Made by a program: the position numbers and the translations under genes
The notes under the pieces: generated by a model
The model's database searches: none
What the model saw: only the letters and a program-made list of their open reading frames with translations
Told to the model about the DNA's origin: nothing
Shown: positions 1 to 6,866 of the stretch, one piece after another
How the letters are laid out: each line of letters starts with the position of its first letter
How positions within the stretch are numbered: the first letter of the stretch is position 1
Assembly (NCBI GenBank): GCA_902826385.1
Contig: CADEEU010000035.1
Coordinates: forward strand, 1-15,993
Length of the DNA stretch: 15,993 nt
Reading direction: 5' to 3'
Origin: an uncultured Acidobacteriota bacterium
GTDB taxonomy: Bacteria > Acidobacteriota > Blastocatellia > Pyrinomonadales > Pyrinomonadaceae

Positions 1-832
1 GGTTTATCTTTTCTTGTATGTGTTTCAGTCCGGCGATCATCGTAAACGTCATGCTTACGAGCAGCGACCATGAACTCCACTTACCTATATGCACGGTGGA
101 CCATGCTCCGAGTTGATTTGGATATTTCCAGACTCCAAAAAATGTGCTGATATTCTCAGCCAGCCAGATAAAGAATCCGACAAGCAGAAACGAGATCAAA
201 AGCGGCATGCGGCGGTCACGGTCGAGCGGGCGGAAGATGACTGTTGTTCGTGCGTATAGTCCTAACGCAATTGCCGCAATATACCAGCGGTAATCGCCGA
301 TAAAATGATGGGTAAAGAAATTTGCGTAGATCAGAATTGCGACGACGGCTCCCATCCAATAGGGCGGATGGTGTCTGATTCGCAGGTCCATCAAGCGCCA
401 GGCCTGAATAATGTAGCTGCCGACGGCGGCGTACATAAAGCCCGAGAAAAGCGGAACGCCGAGCACTTTCGTGTAAGCAGGATCAGGATAGCTCCATGAA
501 CCGATCTGCCCGGATGTTTTGAAGACCTCAAGAGCAAAACCCACGATGTGAAACAAACAGATCGCTTTCAGCTCATCGAATGTTTCCAGTTTGGCCCACA
601 CCATCCACGCCTGTATCGCAAGGGCGATCAAGAGCAGAAGATCGTAACGCGGTACGCCAAACAAACCGCCGCGAGGCACGCTGAATACGGCAATAAAGAA
701 CAAGCCCGCGAACAAGCACGATCTCGCTTCTTTTATTCCGAAATAGAGAAATTCGACAAGGAATCTTCGAAGACCTTTCAGGTCGGGACGCGGCCGGTCG
801 TCCGTTAAAAATTCGTCCAATCGGGCGATCAT
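1..832 (-). CDS. DUF817 family integral membrane protein (3' end cut by window edge)
   Basis: The frame is open from an ATG at 832-830 to base 2 without a stop, giving about 277 residues, so only the last few residues should be missing (family members are roughly 250-290 aa). The N-terminus MIARLDEFLTDDRPRPD leads into a conserved block EFLYFGIKEARSCLFAG, then RYDLLLLIALAIQAW, ETFDELKAICLFHIVG, GSWSYPD, GVPLFSGFMYAAVGSY, YANFFTHHFIGDYRW, MPLLISFLLVGFFIWLAENI and KWSSWSLL. These blocks are those of the DUF817 family (Bacillus YoaT-like) as I recall it. About eight hydrophobic helices are visible, so it is an inner-membrane protein. No biochemical function is known to me. The start codon overlaps the stop of the SCO gene (ATGA, 829-832), which implies translational coupling to it. 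The family call is firm; a link to copper or redox chemistry is only inferred from the neighbour. Confidence 0.88.
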   Translation of the reverse strand, partial: MIARLDEFLTDDRPRPDLKGLRRFLVEFLYFGIKEARSCLFAGLFFIAVFSVPRGGLFGVPRYDLLLLIALAIQAWMVWAKLETFDELKAICLFHIVGFALEVFKTSGQIGSWSYPDPAYTKVLGVPLFSGFMYAAVGSYIIQAWRLMDLRIRHHPPYWMGAVVAILIYANFFTHHFIGDYRWYIAAIALGLYARTTVIFRPLDRDRRMPLLISFLLVGFFIWLAENISTFFGVWKYPNQLGAWSTVHIGKWSSWSLLVSMTFTMIAGLKHIQEKIN

Positions 833-1725
833 TTCGCGGCAACCGCCTGGGCCTGCAGTTCGCTCAACACCTGTTCCGGCGTCCAGTTGCCGCCGGTGAA
901 GATTCGCGTGACCTTGCCTTCGGGCGAGATGACAGCCGTGATCAGCGAATGGTTGATCTGCGTTTTGTCGTTTTCGTCCGTCTCGTAGCGGAGGCCGAAA
1001 AAGTCGGCAACGGCGCGGACATCTTTGTCGGGCCCGACGGCGAGTTGCCAGACGGTGAAATCATCGTTTGAGTCTTTGCCGAGATAGCCGAGGCCGTATT
1101 GTTTTAGCTTTTCCGGTGTGTCGCGTTCGGGGTCGAATGATATTGAAAGCAGCCGAATCTTTTTCTTTCCTTCCGGGTCGGAGGCTATCTGGTTGGCCAT
1201 GTCGCTGAAATGACGCGACATCTTTATGCAAAATTCCGGCAGCGGGCATTCACGGTAGATAAACGTGATCGCGACCGCTTTGCCGCGATAGTCTTTCAGT
1301 GTAAATTTTTTGCCGTCCTGATTAGTCAACGAAAAAGCCGGTACTTCCTTTCCGATTTGGGCGAATTTTTCATTTACCGGTACTGCCGGCTGCCCAGGCT
1401 GCGGCAGGGCGACGATGCCGATCTTTTCAAGCCAGTAGGGTTCATCGGCCGTGCTGTCCACTACCAATTCAGCATGCACTTCCGCGCCCGGCGTCAAATC
1501 ATTCCAAACCCAATCTTCGCGGATCGGGAAATCCATTGTCATCACCTCCATAAAGACTGGAATTTCCTCATGGTCGATCTTTGCTTTCTTTTTAGCCTTA
1601 TCGACCGAAACGACTTTTCCTTTTAGCGGATAACGTTTCGCCTCAGCCGAAGCGGGTGCGGTTTCGGTTTTCTGACACGCGGTAAATAAAAATACCGCGG
1701 ATATAAAAAAAATAACGTAACGCAT
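829..1725 (-). CDS. CusF-SCO fusion: copper-binding SCO1/SenC-like thioredoxin-fold lipoprotein
   Basis: This 298-aa protein begins with a short hydrophobic signal ending in LFTAC (C17), a probable lipoprotein signal. Residues about 32-104 form a CusF-like copper-binding domain with the ligand set H52, M59, M62 and M64 (DHEEIP then MEVMTM). Residues about 120-290 form an SCO1/SenC thioredoxin-fold domain with FSLTNQDGKKFTLKDYRGK, the cysteine pair C160 and C166, SISFDPERDTPEKLK, and the conserved ligand H259 (NHSLI). SCO proteins deliver copper to, or reduce thiols of, cytochrome oxidase CuA sites in the periplasm. Two things are unusual: the fused CusF-like domain, and a CX5C spacing (C-PLPEF-C) instead of the classical CX3C. 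No oxidase genes are nearby. The stop overlaps the start of the DUF817 gene downstream. No strong ribosome site is visible before the ATG. Confidence 0.9.
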   Translation of the reverse strand: MRYVIFFISAVFLFTACQKTETAPASAEAKRYPLKGKVVSVDKAKKKAKIDHEEIPVFMEVMTMDFPIREDWVWNDLTPGAEVHAELVVDSTADEPYWLEKIGIVALPQPGQPAVPVNEKFAQIGKEVPAFSLTNQDGKKFTLKDYRGKAVAITFIYRECPLPEFCIKMSRHFSDMANQIASDPEGKKKIRLLSISFDPERDTPEKLKQYGLGYLGKDSNDDFTVWQLAVGPDKDVRAVADFFGLRYETDENDKTQINHSLITAVISPEGKVTRIFTGGNWTPEQVLSELQAQAVAAK

Positions 1726-1747
1726 AATCTATTTTTTCTTTTGCTTT

Positions 1748-1817
1748 CTTTGCGACCTTGGCGGGCTTTGCGCGAAAACGGATTTTGTCTCACGCAAAGC
1801 TCGCGAAGACCGCAAAG
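1748..1817. repeat. Large imperfect intergenic inverted repeat (CTTTGCG-type)
   Basis: The left arm 1748-1772 and right arm 1793-1817 are 25 bases each and pair at 21 of 25 positions around a 20-base loop (1773-1792). Each arm begins and ends with a CTTTGCG-type heptamer. It lies in the 120-bp gap between the transglycosylase stop and the SCO start, both on the minus strand. There is no T-run directly after either arm, so it does not look like a standard terminator. It resembles REP/MITE-like scattered repeats seen in many environmental genomes; that comparison is from memory. Confidence 0.7.
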
Positions 1818-1845
1818 GAAGAGTAAGGACGAGGGCGAGCCAACC

Positions 1846-4278
1846 CTAAAAGCCTTGTCTTATCGCCGGGCGTTCATCATAAAACATCTTGTAGACGCGG
1901 TAATTGGCCATCACTTTATAAACATAGTCTTTGGATTGAGAGAAGGCAATTTCAGGCACATAACGGTCGGGCATCTCGGATTTCGAGCGTTTCATCCAGC
2001 GTTTCATATTGTCTTCGCCGCCGTTATAGCTGGCGGCTACGGCCTGGGGTTGGTTTGGGAACATTTTGAAAAGATTTGACGTGTACTGCGACCCGAACAG
2101 AATTGCGGTCGATGGATCGTAAAGCTCGTCCTGATCGAAATTGGCCCTACCCAACTCGGACGCAATCTTTTCGGCGGTCGTCGTTATGAACTGCATCAAC
2201 CCGCGAGCGGCGGCGTAAGATTTAACATCGGGGCGGTAACGCGATTCCTGCCGGACGAGCGAAAGAAGGAACCGCGAATCAATGCTTCTAGGGACGGCGT
2301 ATTTCGCGAACGCATCGGCGTATGGGGCCGGATAGAGCATCTCTGCCATCTCACGCGGAATTAGTTCGACCTGAAAATCTGCGGGCACGTTTTTCCAAAG
2401 CGGCTCGATAAACGCAATTGTCCGGTGTGCCCTGTCGCCGCGCATGTAGAGCATAGCTTTTGTGTAATTCAGGTCGTTCGCGGCCGTCGCACCGGGCATT
2501 GCGGCGTCGAATTCCGGTGCGGCTTCGTCGAGCAGGCCGAGGAAGATAAGCTCGTCGGCTAACGCCTTGTGCGAAGTGCCGCCGATGCTCGGCTGCTTGT
2601 TAATTATTTCACGCGAACCGGTGTCGGTTTTTTTTAAAGCAGGCAGTTTGCGGTACGACGGCGAGTTCGAATAGGTCTTGGTTAGAGAACCCAGCAGCCT
2701 TTCCCGCTCGGAGGGATCGCTCGTCAAACGGAGAGCGGACTGAATGTTGCGTCTGCCTGCCTCCGGCTCTTTCGACGCGGCCGTATGCGTCAGCTCATCA
2801 AATTTCAACCGAATAATAGTTTTGGCCGTTTCATCGTTTGCAAGCGCCAGCATGCGTTCGGTCGCCCGCCAACCATAGTATTCGGCTCGCCCATCGGGGA
2901 TTTCCAGATACGCCGCAATGGCTTCGGCGAAGCTCCGTTTTTGCTCGAGCACGAACGCACGAAGAAAGGCGACCTCGGTCTTGCTGGTTCCGCCGGGCAC
3001 GGTCGTGCCGCCGAGATCGGACAGCGTTGAAAGGCGTTCTAGATTTTTGAGCGCTTCGTCCCAGTTGCTTCTGGCGATGTGAATGCGCGCTTCCGCGAAC
3101 AACGCCTGGGCTTCCGGCAGCTTTCCGCGAAAAGTCTCCTGCACTTTGGCGGCCCATTTTTGGGCTTCGATCTCTTCGCCCTCATCGCGGAGAACGTCGA
3201 TGATATTCAGATAAGCACGATCGACGCGTTCGTCGGTAGGATATTTTGCGATGTAATCCTGATAGCGGCGTATCGCCTCGCGGTGCTTGCCCAGGCGTGC
3301 ATAAACCGACGCGGCCTGCAGCAAAGCGTCTTTGGCCGACTGGTGCTCGGGGAACTGCTCGACCGTTCGCTCAAACCATTTAGCGGCCTCCGAGTAATTT
3401 GTTTCCTGCACATAGCCGCGGCCCGTTTGAAAAAGTGCATCGGGTACGATGCCGCTTGCCGGATGGTTATTTATGATTGCCGCGTAGTGCAGCCGGGCGT
3501 CGGCAAAATTGCGGTTGAACTGGTAGATTGAGGCACGCTGAAGGTGCTCGTAATCGTTCAAGGCGGGAGCTTTGGTTTCGCCGGCCTGAGCACCCAGATC
3601 GAGTTTGTCCAATTCCTTTACCGCCGCCAACGCAAAATCGTCCGGCTGGCCGGCATTTGCCAGGCTCGATATCAGGCCGACAAAATTTTCACGCGCCGCT
3701 GCGGCATTTCCCGTCAATAGAAGGCACCGGGCAAGCAGCAGCCGGTTCTCGCGTGCGACCGGGTCGTCGGTTCTGGTTTTGCCGGTTGTTGGAGCTGAAA
3801 CCGGCCGCAGGGATTCGAACGCGCGCCGGGCGAGATCGTAGTTGCCGGATTCGAATAGACTGCGTGCGATTCGGTTCCTGGCGGTTTCTACCATCAGGCT
3901 GTCCGGCGCGAATGCGGTCAGCTCTTCAAGATACTTTCGTTCGAGCATCAGATTACCCGACGACTTTGCGATAGCCGCCACGTGAAACAAGGCGTAGCTC
4001 CGCAGGATCGAATTGCGTTTTACCACCGATTGATAACGTACGAGTGCTTCCGACGTGTTGCCTGTCTTTTCCATGATTCGTGCGAGAAGATAATCGTAAT
4101 TATTCCAGGCAAAAATGTCGGGCTGCGTTTGTTCGAGCTCATTGAGACTTTTGATCGCTTCGGCATACTTTCGCTCGGCAACATCGGAGCGGATTTTCGA
4201 GTGAAGCTCTTCAACAGTTTGCGAGAGGTAACTTTGGGTAAGGAAAAAGAGCAGAATTAGACGAAACGCGAATTTCAT
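1846..4278 (-). CDS. Soluble lytic murein transglycosylase (Slt-type) with long TPR region
   Basis: This is an 810-aa exported protein. Residues 1-19 (KFAFRLILLFFLTQSYLSQ) form a signal peptide. Residues about 25-630 are helical repeats of the tetratricopeptide type, for example FQTGRGYVQETNYSEAAKWFE and AYLNIIDVLRDEGEEIEAQKW. Residues about 664-800 are the SLT/lysozyme-like catalytic domain: VRQESRYRPDVKSYAAARGLMQ holds the catalytic Glu at about residue 678 and GLMQ at 693-696, and AASYNGG lies near 748-754, all as in E. coli Slt70. The family cleaves the MurNAc-GlcNAc bond of peptidoglycan in the periplasm to form 1,6-anhydro ends. The helical part probably forms a superhelical ring that holds glycan strands. 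The ATG is 28 bp past a terminator of the upstream gene and has only a weak ribosome site. The gene symbol is not assigned because the TPR part is longer and more divergent than in E. coli. Confidence 0.92.
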   Translation of the reverse strand: MKFAFRLILLFFLTQSYLSQTVEELHSKIRSDVAERKYAEAIKSLNELEQTQPDIFAWNNYDYLLARIMEKTGNTSEALVRYQSVVKRNSILRSYALFHVAAIAKSSGNLMLERKYLEELTAFAPDSLMVETARNRIARSLFESGNYDLARRAFESLRPVSAPTTGKTRTDDPVARENRLLLARCLLLTGNAAAARENFVGLISSLANAGQPDDFALAAVKELDKLDLGAQAGETKAPALNDYEHLQRASIYQFNRNFADARLHYAAIINNHPASGIVPDALFQTGRGYVQETNYSEAAKWFERTVEQFPEHQSAKDALLQAASVYARLGKHREAIRRYQDYIAKYPTDERVDRAYLNIIDVLRDEGEEIEAQKWAAKVQETFRGKLPEAQALFAEARIHIARSNWDEALKNLERLSTLSDLGGTTVPGGTSKTEVAFLRAFVLEQKRSFAEAIAAYLEIPDGRAEYYGWRATERMLALANDETAKTIIRLKFDELTHTAASKEPEAGRRNIQSALRLTSDPSERERLLGSLTKTYSNSPSYRKLPALKKTDTGSREIINKQPSIGGTSHKALADELIFLGLLDEAAPEFDAAMPGATAANDLNYTKAMLYMRGDRAHRTIAFIEPLWKNVPADFQVELIPREMAEMLYPAPYADAFAKYAVPRSIDSRFLLSLVRQESRYRPDVKSYAAARGLMQFITTTAEKIASELGRANFDQDELYDPSTAILFGSQYTSNLFKMFPNQPQAVAASYNGGEDNMKRWMKRSKSEMPDRYVPEIAFSQSKDYVYKVMANYRVYKMFYDERPAIRQGF

Positions 4279-4306
4279 GGCTCGATTTTAACGGCAAAGA
4301 TACAAT

Positions 4307-4337
4307 AAAAAAAGAGAAGCCGGGGGAATGGCTTCTC
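4307..4337 (-). terminator. Rho-independent terminator of the FG-GAP gene
   Basis: Read on the minus strand this is GAGAAGCC, an 8-base loop, then GGCTTCTC, followed at once by seven T (4313-4307). The 8-bp stem is perfect. It lies about 40 bp past the stop of the FG-GAP gene (4379) and only about 28 bp before the transglycosylase ATG. The transglycosylase therefore needs its own very close promoter, or it depends on read-through. Confidence 0.85.
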
Positions 4338-4378
4338 CGTACAGGAGGAAAAACGCGGCATCAAAACCGCAAACCGGA

Positions 4379-5320
4379 TCAACGTCCGGCCATGCTTTGT
4401 CTTACAGGGACAATGCTTAGGGGAACATCCTCTGATTCACCAAATTTGTAAGAGGCCAGGCGGTCACCGTCATAAACGTACCATTTGCCCTTTTGGTACA
4501 CGGCAAAATCCACTTCGCCGTCGTGGTTGAAATCGCCCGGAACAGGCCGTGCGTCTTCGAAACCGAACTCAAACTTATCTTCTTCTCCTGTTGTGCTGTC
4601 GATCACGAGCCACGTGCTATTTCGGTAAACCGCAATATCGGCCTTGCCGTCGCCGGTGTAATCTGCCGGAAGCAAAAGATCGGTGCCCGCCTGTCCGAAA
4701 TCTACCGTCCGCACCGTACCGTTCGTACTGCTTTGAATGTACCAGCGGTTTTCGGTCGGCCTAAAGACGGCCAGATCGGCTTTTTTGTCGCCGTCGAAAT
4801 CCGCCGGGACGGGTACATCGCCTTTTACTCCAAAGTTCTGCGTCAAGACCGGACCGCCATCGGACGAAACCCTTATCTGCCAGGCTCCCGCAGACCACAC
4901 GGCCATATCCGTGCTTCCGTCACCGTCATAGTCGGCCGGAACCGTCACGGGCCGCCCAGAAGATTTTTGCTGAGGAAAACTGACGACCAGCGTTGAACCG
5001 TCGCCGCTTCGACGCACTGTCCACAGACGCGCGGAGCGGTCGAACGTTCCGATATCCACACGCCCGTCTGCATCGAAATCGCCCGCGACGACATCAAGAT
5101 TTGCATCTGAGATCGTCAGAGTCGAGCTTTTGCCCGGGTCCGAACTTACGACGCCTACATTTTTTCGAAAAACGGAAAGCGAAGGTGAATCTTTTTGGGC
5201 GGAAGCCGCCGAGGCAACGATAAAAATCGAAGCGAAAACAGTTAGCGCCGTTTTCGCTTCAGCTTTGAAGATAGATAGGGGTTGTAAAAAAGCCTTCCGG
5301 CGTTCCGTTTTCGACTGCAT
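4379..5320 (-). CDS. Exported FG-GAP/VCBS beta-propeller repeat protein
   Basis: A 313-aa protein with a long positive N-region (MQSKTERRKAFLQ), a hydrophobic core TVFASIFIVASAASA and a likely signal peptidase I site after residue 41. The mature part is built of FG-GAP/VCBS-type blades. Five Ca-binding loops are visible at residues 81-89 (DFDADGRVD), 130-138 (DYDGDGSTD), 174-182 (DFDGDKKAD), 220-228 (DYTGDGKAD) and 263-271 (DFNHDGEVD), spaced 43-49 residues apart. Each is followed by a blade such as AVFRPTENRWYIQ or AVYQKGKWYVYDG. The family forms small beta-propellers used in extracellular binding or adhesion; the ligand is unknown. Five loops is fewer than a typical seven-bladed propeller. 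It ends in its own terminator, so it is probably monocistronic. No clear ribosome site precedes the ATG. Confidence 0.85.
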   Translation of the reverse strand: MQSKTERRKAFLQPLSIFKAEAKTALTVFASIFIVASAASAQKDSPSLSVFRKNVGVVSSDPGKSSTLTISDANLDVVAGDFDADGRVDIGTFDRSARLWTVRRSGDGSTLVVSFPQQKSSGRPVTVPADYDGDGSTDMAVWSAGAWQIRVSSDGGPVLTQNFGVKGDVPVPADFDGDKKADLAVFRPTENRWYIQSSTNGTVRTVDFGQAGTDLLLPADYTGDGKADIAVYRNSTWLVIDSTTGEEDKFEFGFEDARPVPGDFNHDGEVDFAVYQKGKWYVYDGDRLASYKFGESEDVPLSIVPVRQSMAGR

Positions 5321-5455
5321 TTCAAAAACTCTACAGTTGTCCTTCGATAAAGATTGACGTAGGCTTCGGCAAGCTTTTGCCGAACTTTTTTTGGGTTATG
5401 CCGGACTAAACTAACAATTGGCCTCAGGTTCCTGTAAAATCGAGACTTTCTTGAT
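5321..5455. other. Divergent intergenic region between FG-GAP gene and folD
   Basis: This 135-bp AT-richer region must hold promoters for the leftward FG-GAP gene and the rightward folD. I could not find a convincing -35/-10 pair with 16-18 bp spacing on either strand; TTGACG at 5354-5359 has no good partner. It also holds a plus-strand terminator-like hairpin, listed separately. Confidence 0.5.
5365..5392 (+). terminator. Terminator- or attenuator-like hairpin upstream of folD
   Basis: TTCGGCAA, loop GCTT, TTGCCGAA form a perfect 8-bp stem (5365-5384). One C and then seven T (5386-5392) follow. Polarity fits the plus strand only; the minus strand has no T-run after the stem. No plus-strand gene ends here, so it would either stop transcription antisense to the FG-GAP gene or act in the folD leader. 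Confidence 0.55.
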
Positions 5456-6385
5456 ATGACGGCACGTATACTTGGCGGCAAAATCATCGCCGACTCTATA
5501 AAGTCTGAGGTTGCGGAAGACATTAAAAGCCTTGCGGCGTTGCACGGGATCAAGCCTGGGCTGACCGTGGTCCGCGTTGGCGAGGACCCGGCGTCGTCGG
5601 TTTATGTCGGGAACAAGGTTAAAACGTCGGCGGAGTTGGGTATAAATTCAGAGCACGTGCACCTTGATGCCGATGTTTCTCAGTCAGAATTGCTGGCTAC
5701 GGTTGACGGACTTAACGCCCGTGACGATGTTGACGGTATCCTGGTCCAGCTTCCGCTGCCGCCGCAGATTGACGCGAGTGCCGTTCTTGAACGGATCGAT
5801 CCGCAAAAAGACGTTGACGGGTTTCATCCAGTCAATGTCGGCCGACTGAGTTTGGGTGAGAGATCGCTTGTGCCGTGCACTCCGGCGGGTGTTATCGAGA
5901 TACTGAAACGCTCCGATATTGCGATCGCCGGAAAACACGCGGTGATAGTCGGCCGCAGCAACATAGTCGGCAAACCGATGGCGATGCTTTTGTTGAACGA
6001 GAACGCGACCGTCACCATATGTCATTCGCGGACCGCCGATCTGCCGTCGATAACAAAACAGGCCGATATCCTTGTTGCGGCCATCGGCCGTGCGGGATTT
6101 ATTCGGGCAGAGCACATCGGCGAAGGCGCGACCGTTGTAGATGTCGGCATAAATAATGTGTCCGACACCGATTTTGCTGCCGAACTTTTTGCACCGGAAG
6201 AGATGGAAAAACGTCTGAAGGCGATCGAAAACCGCGGCTTTACGCTGGTCGGCGATGTTAACCCAAAAGAAGCGATGGAGCGGGCAGCGAATTTCACTCC
6301 GGTTCCCGGCGGCGTTGGGTTGCTGACCGTGGCGATGCTGATGAAGAACACGGTCGAGGCCGCGAATATGCGAAGAAATCTTTAA
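5456..6385 (+). CDS. folD: Bifunctional methylenetetrahydrofolate dehydrogenase / methenyltetrahydrofolate cyclohydrolase FolD
   Basis: FolD oxidises 5,10-methylene-THF with NADP and hydrolyses the product to 10-formyl-THF, supplying one-carbon units in the cytosol. The 309 residues carry all the signatures: YVGNKVKTSAELGI with Y50 and catalytic K54, ILVQLPLP with Q98, DPQKDVDGFHP with D121, PCTPAG at 140-145, the nucleotide-binding GRSNIVGKP at 166-174, and TPVPGGVGLLTVAMLM at 281-296. Between VDVGIN (228-233) and VGDVN (265-269) there is an extra stretch of about 20 residues compared with E. coli FolD (288 aa). No good Shine-Dalgarno lies before the ATG. It is first in a rightward run with the MazG-like gene and coaE. 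The family call is certain. Confidence 0.97.
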   Translation: MTARILGGKIIADSIKSEVAEDIKSLAALHGIKPGLTVVRVGEDPASSVYVGNKVKTSAELGINSEHVHLDADVSQSELLATVDGLNARDDVDGILVQLPLPPQIDASAVLERIDPQKDVDGFHPVNVGRLSLGERSLVPCTPAGVIEILKRSDIAIAGKHAVIVGRSNIVGKPMAMLLLNENATVTICHSRTADLPSITKQADILVAAIGRAGFIRAEHIGEGATVVDVGINNVSDTDFAAELFAPEEMEKRLKAIENRGFTLVGDVNPKEAMERAANFTPVPGGVGLLTVAMLMKNTVEAANMRRNL

Positions 6386-6395
6386 ACAGGACGGA

Positions 6396-6437
6396 CAGGA
6401 TATGCAGGATAAGGAGAAGAAAATTCTGCATATCCTG
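6396..6437. repeat. Intergenic inverted repeat (CAGGATATGCAG-type)
   Basis: The left arm 6396-6410 and right arm 6423-6437 pair at 14 of 15 positions around a 12-base A/G-rich loop. It fills most of the 75-bp gap between folD and the MazG-like gene. No T-run follows the right arm, so a terminator is unlikely. It looks like a REP-type mobile repeat or an mRNA-stabilising hairpin. Confidence 0.7.
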
Positions 6438-6460
6438 CACATCTTGTTAGAAAACAACTT

Positions 6461-6760
6461 ATGAACTTTGAAGAATATCAATCAGAAGCGAGCAAAACTG
6501 CTCTCTATCCGCGACGAATGAGCAATCTCGAATACCCGACACTCGGACTCGCGGGTGAGGCGGGCGAGGTTGCGAACATCGTCAAAAAGATACAACGCGA
6601 CAACGAAGGGATTATCACCGACGAAACCCGCGATAAACTCCGCGACGAACTAGGCGACGTTCTCTGGTACATCTCAGCCTGCGCCGACGAGCTTGGTATG
6701 ACGCTGGATGAGGTCGCGGCGTTCAACGTCAATAAGCTGGCTAAACGGCATGGAAAGTAA
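6461..6760 (+). CDS. MazG-like nucleotide pyrophosphohydrolase
   Basis: A 99-aa all-helical protein with the MazG/dUTPase-type metal-binding signature: E33-x2-E36 in GLAGEAGEVANIVKK, then 26 residues, then E63-x2-D66 in DELGDVLWYISACADELG. These acidic residues bind Mg for hydrolysis of NTPs or dNTPs to the monophosphate and pyrophosphate. Single-domain members of this size act on non-canonical or excess nucleotides in the cytosol; the exact substrate cannot be read from sequence. The C-terminal FNVNKLAKRHGK is typical of short members that pack as dimers or tetramers. It starts 75 bp after folD, with no evident ribosome site, and probably shares a transcript with it. Confidence 0.88.
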   Translation: MNFEEYQSEASKTALYPRRMSNLEYPTLGLAGEAGEVANIVKKIQRDNEGIITDETRDKLRDELGDVLWYISACADELGMTLDEVAAFNVNKLAKRHGK

Positions 6761-6817
6761 CCTGCTTGGCGATCTCCGCGAATACTCGGCGGCCTCGGCG
6801 TTAAGAACTCCCTTAAA

Positions 6818-6853
6818 CGCAGAGAGCGCGGAGTTCTCGCAGAGATCGCGGAG
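6818..6853. repeat. Tandem 16-mer repeat just upstream of coaE
   Basis: The 16-mer CGCAGAGAGCGCGGAG (6818-6833) recurs at 6838-6853 with one change (15 of 16), a period of 20 bases. An 8-bp inverted repeat, AGAACTCC at 6804-6811 and GGAGTTCT at 6830-6837, overlaps it. The end of the second copy is only 13 bases before the coaE ATG, so its GGAG may serve as a distant ribosome site. Confidence 0.65.
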
Positions 6854-6866
6854 ATCACAGATCGCG

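Noticed and set aside
305..808. Short plus-strand frames opposite the DUF817 gene
   Set aside because: The minus strand has a continuous frame with clear DUF817 family blocks over the whole stretch.
1748..1817. Inverted repeat read as a terminator of the transglycosylase gene
   Set aside because: The arms are long and imperfect and no T-run follows them on the minus strand; a scattered repeat is more likely.
4338..4378. Second terminator-like hairpin (GCGG/CCGC then T5) after the FG-GAP stop
   Set aside because: The stem is only 4 bp with an 8-base loop, and the strong 8-bp terminator lies just beyond.
5418..5440. TTGGCC and TAAAAT as a folD promoter
   Set aside because: The spacing is only 11 bp, too short for a sigma-70 promoter.
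5684..6481. 265-residue open frame on the minus strand opposite folD
   Set aside because: It is the reverse of a certain gene, has no recognisable motif and is rich in unusual residues such as clustered His, Arg and Cys.
6708..6866. Upstream extension of the coaE frame by 53 residues
   Set aside because: It overlaps the MazG-like gene and is encoded by the tandem repeat; the P-loop should lie at the N-terminus, as it does from ATG 6867.
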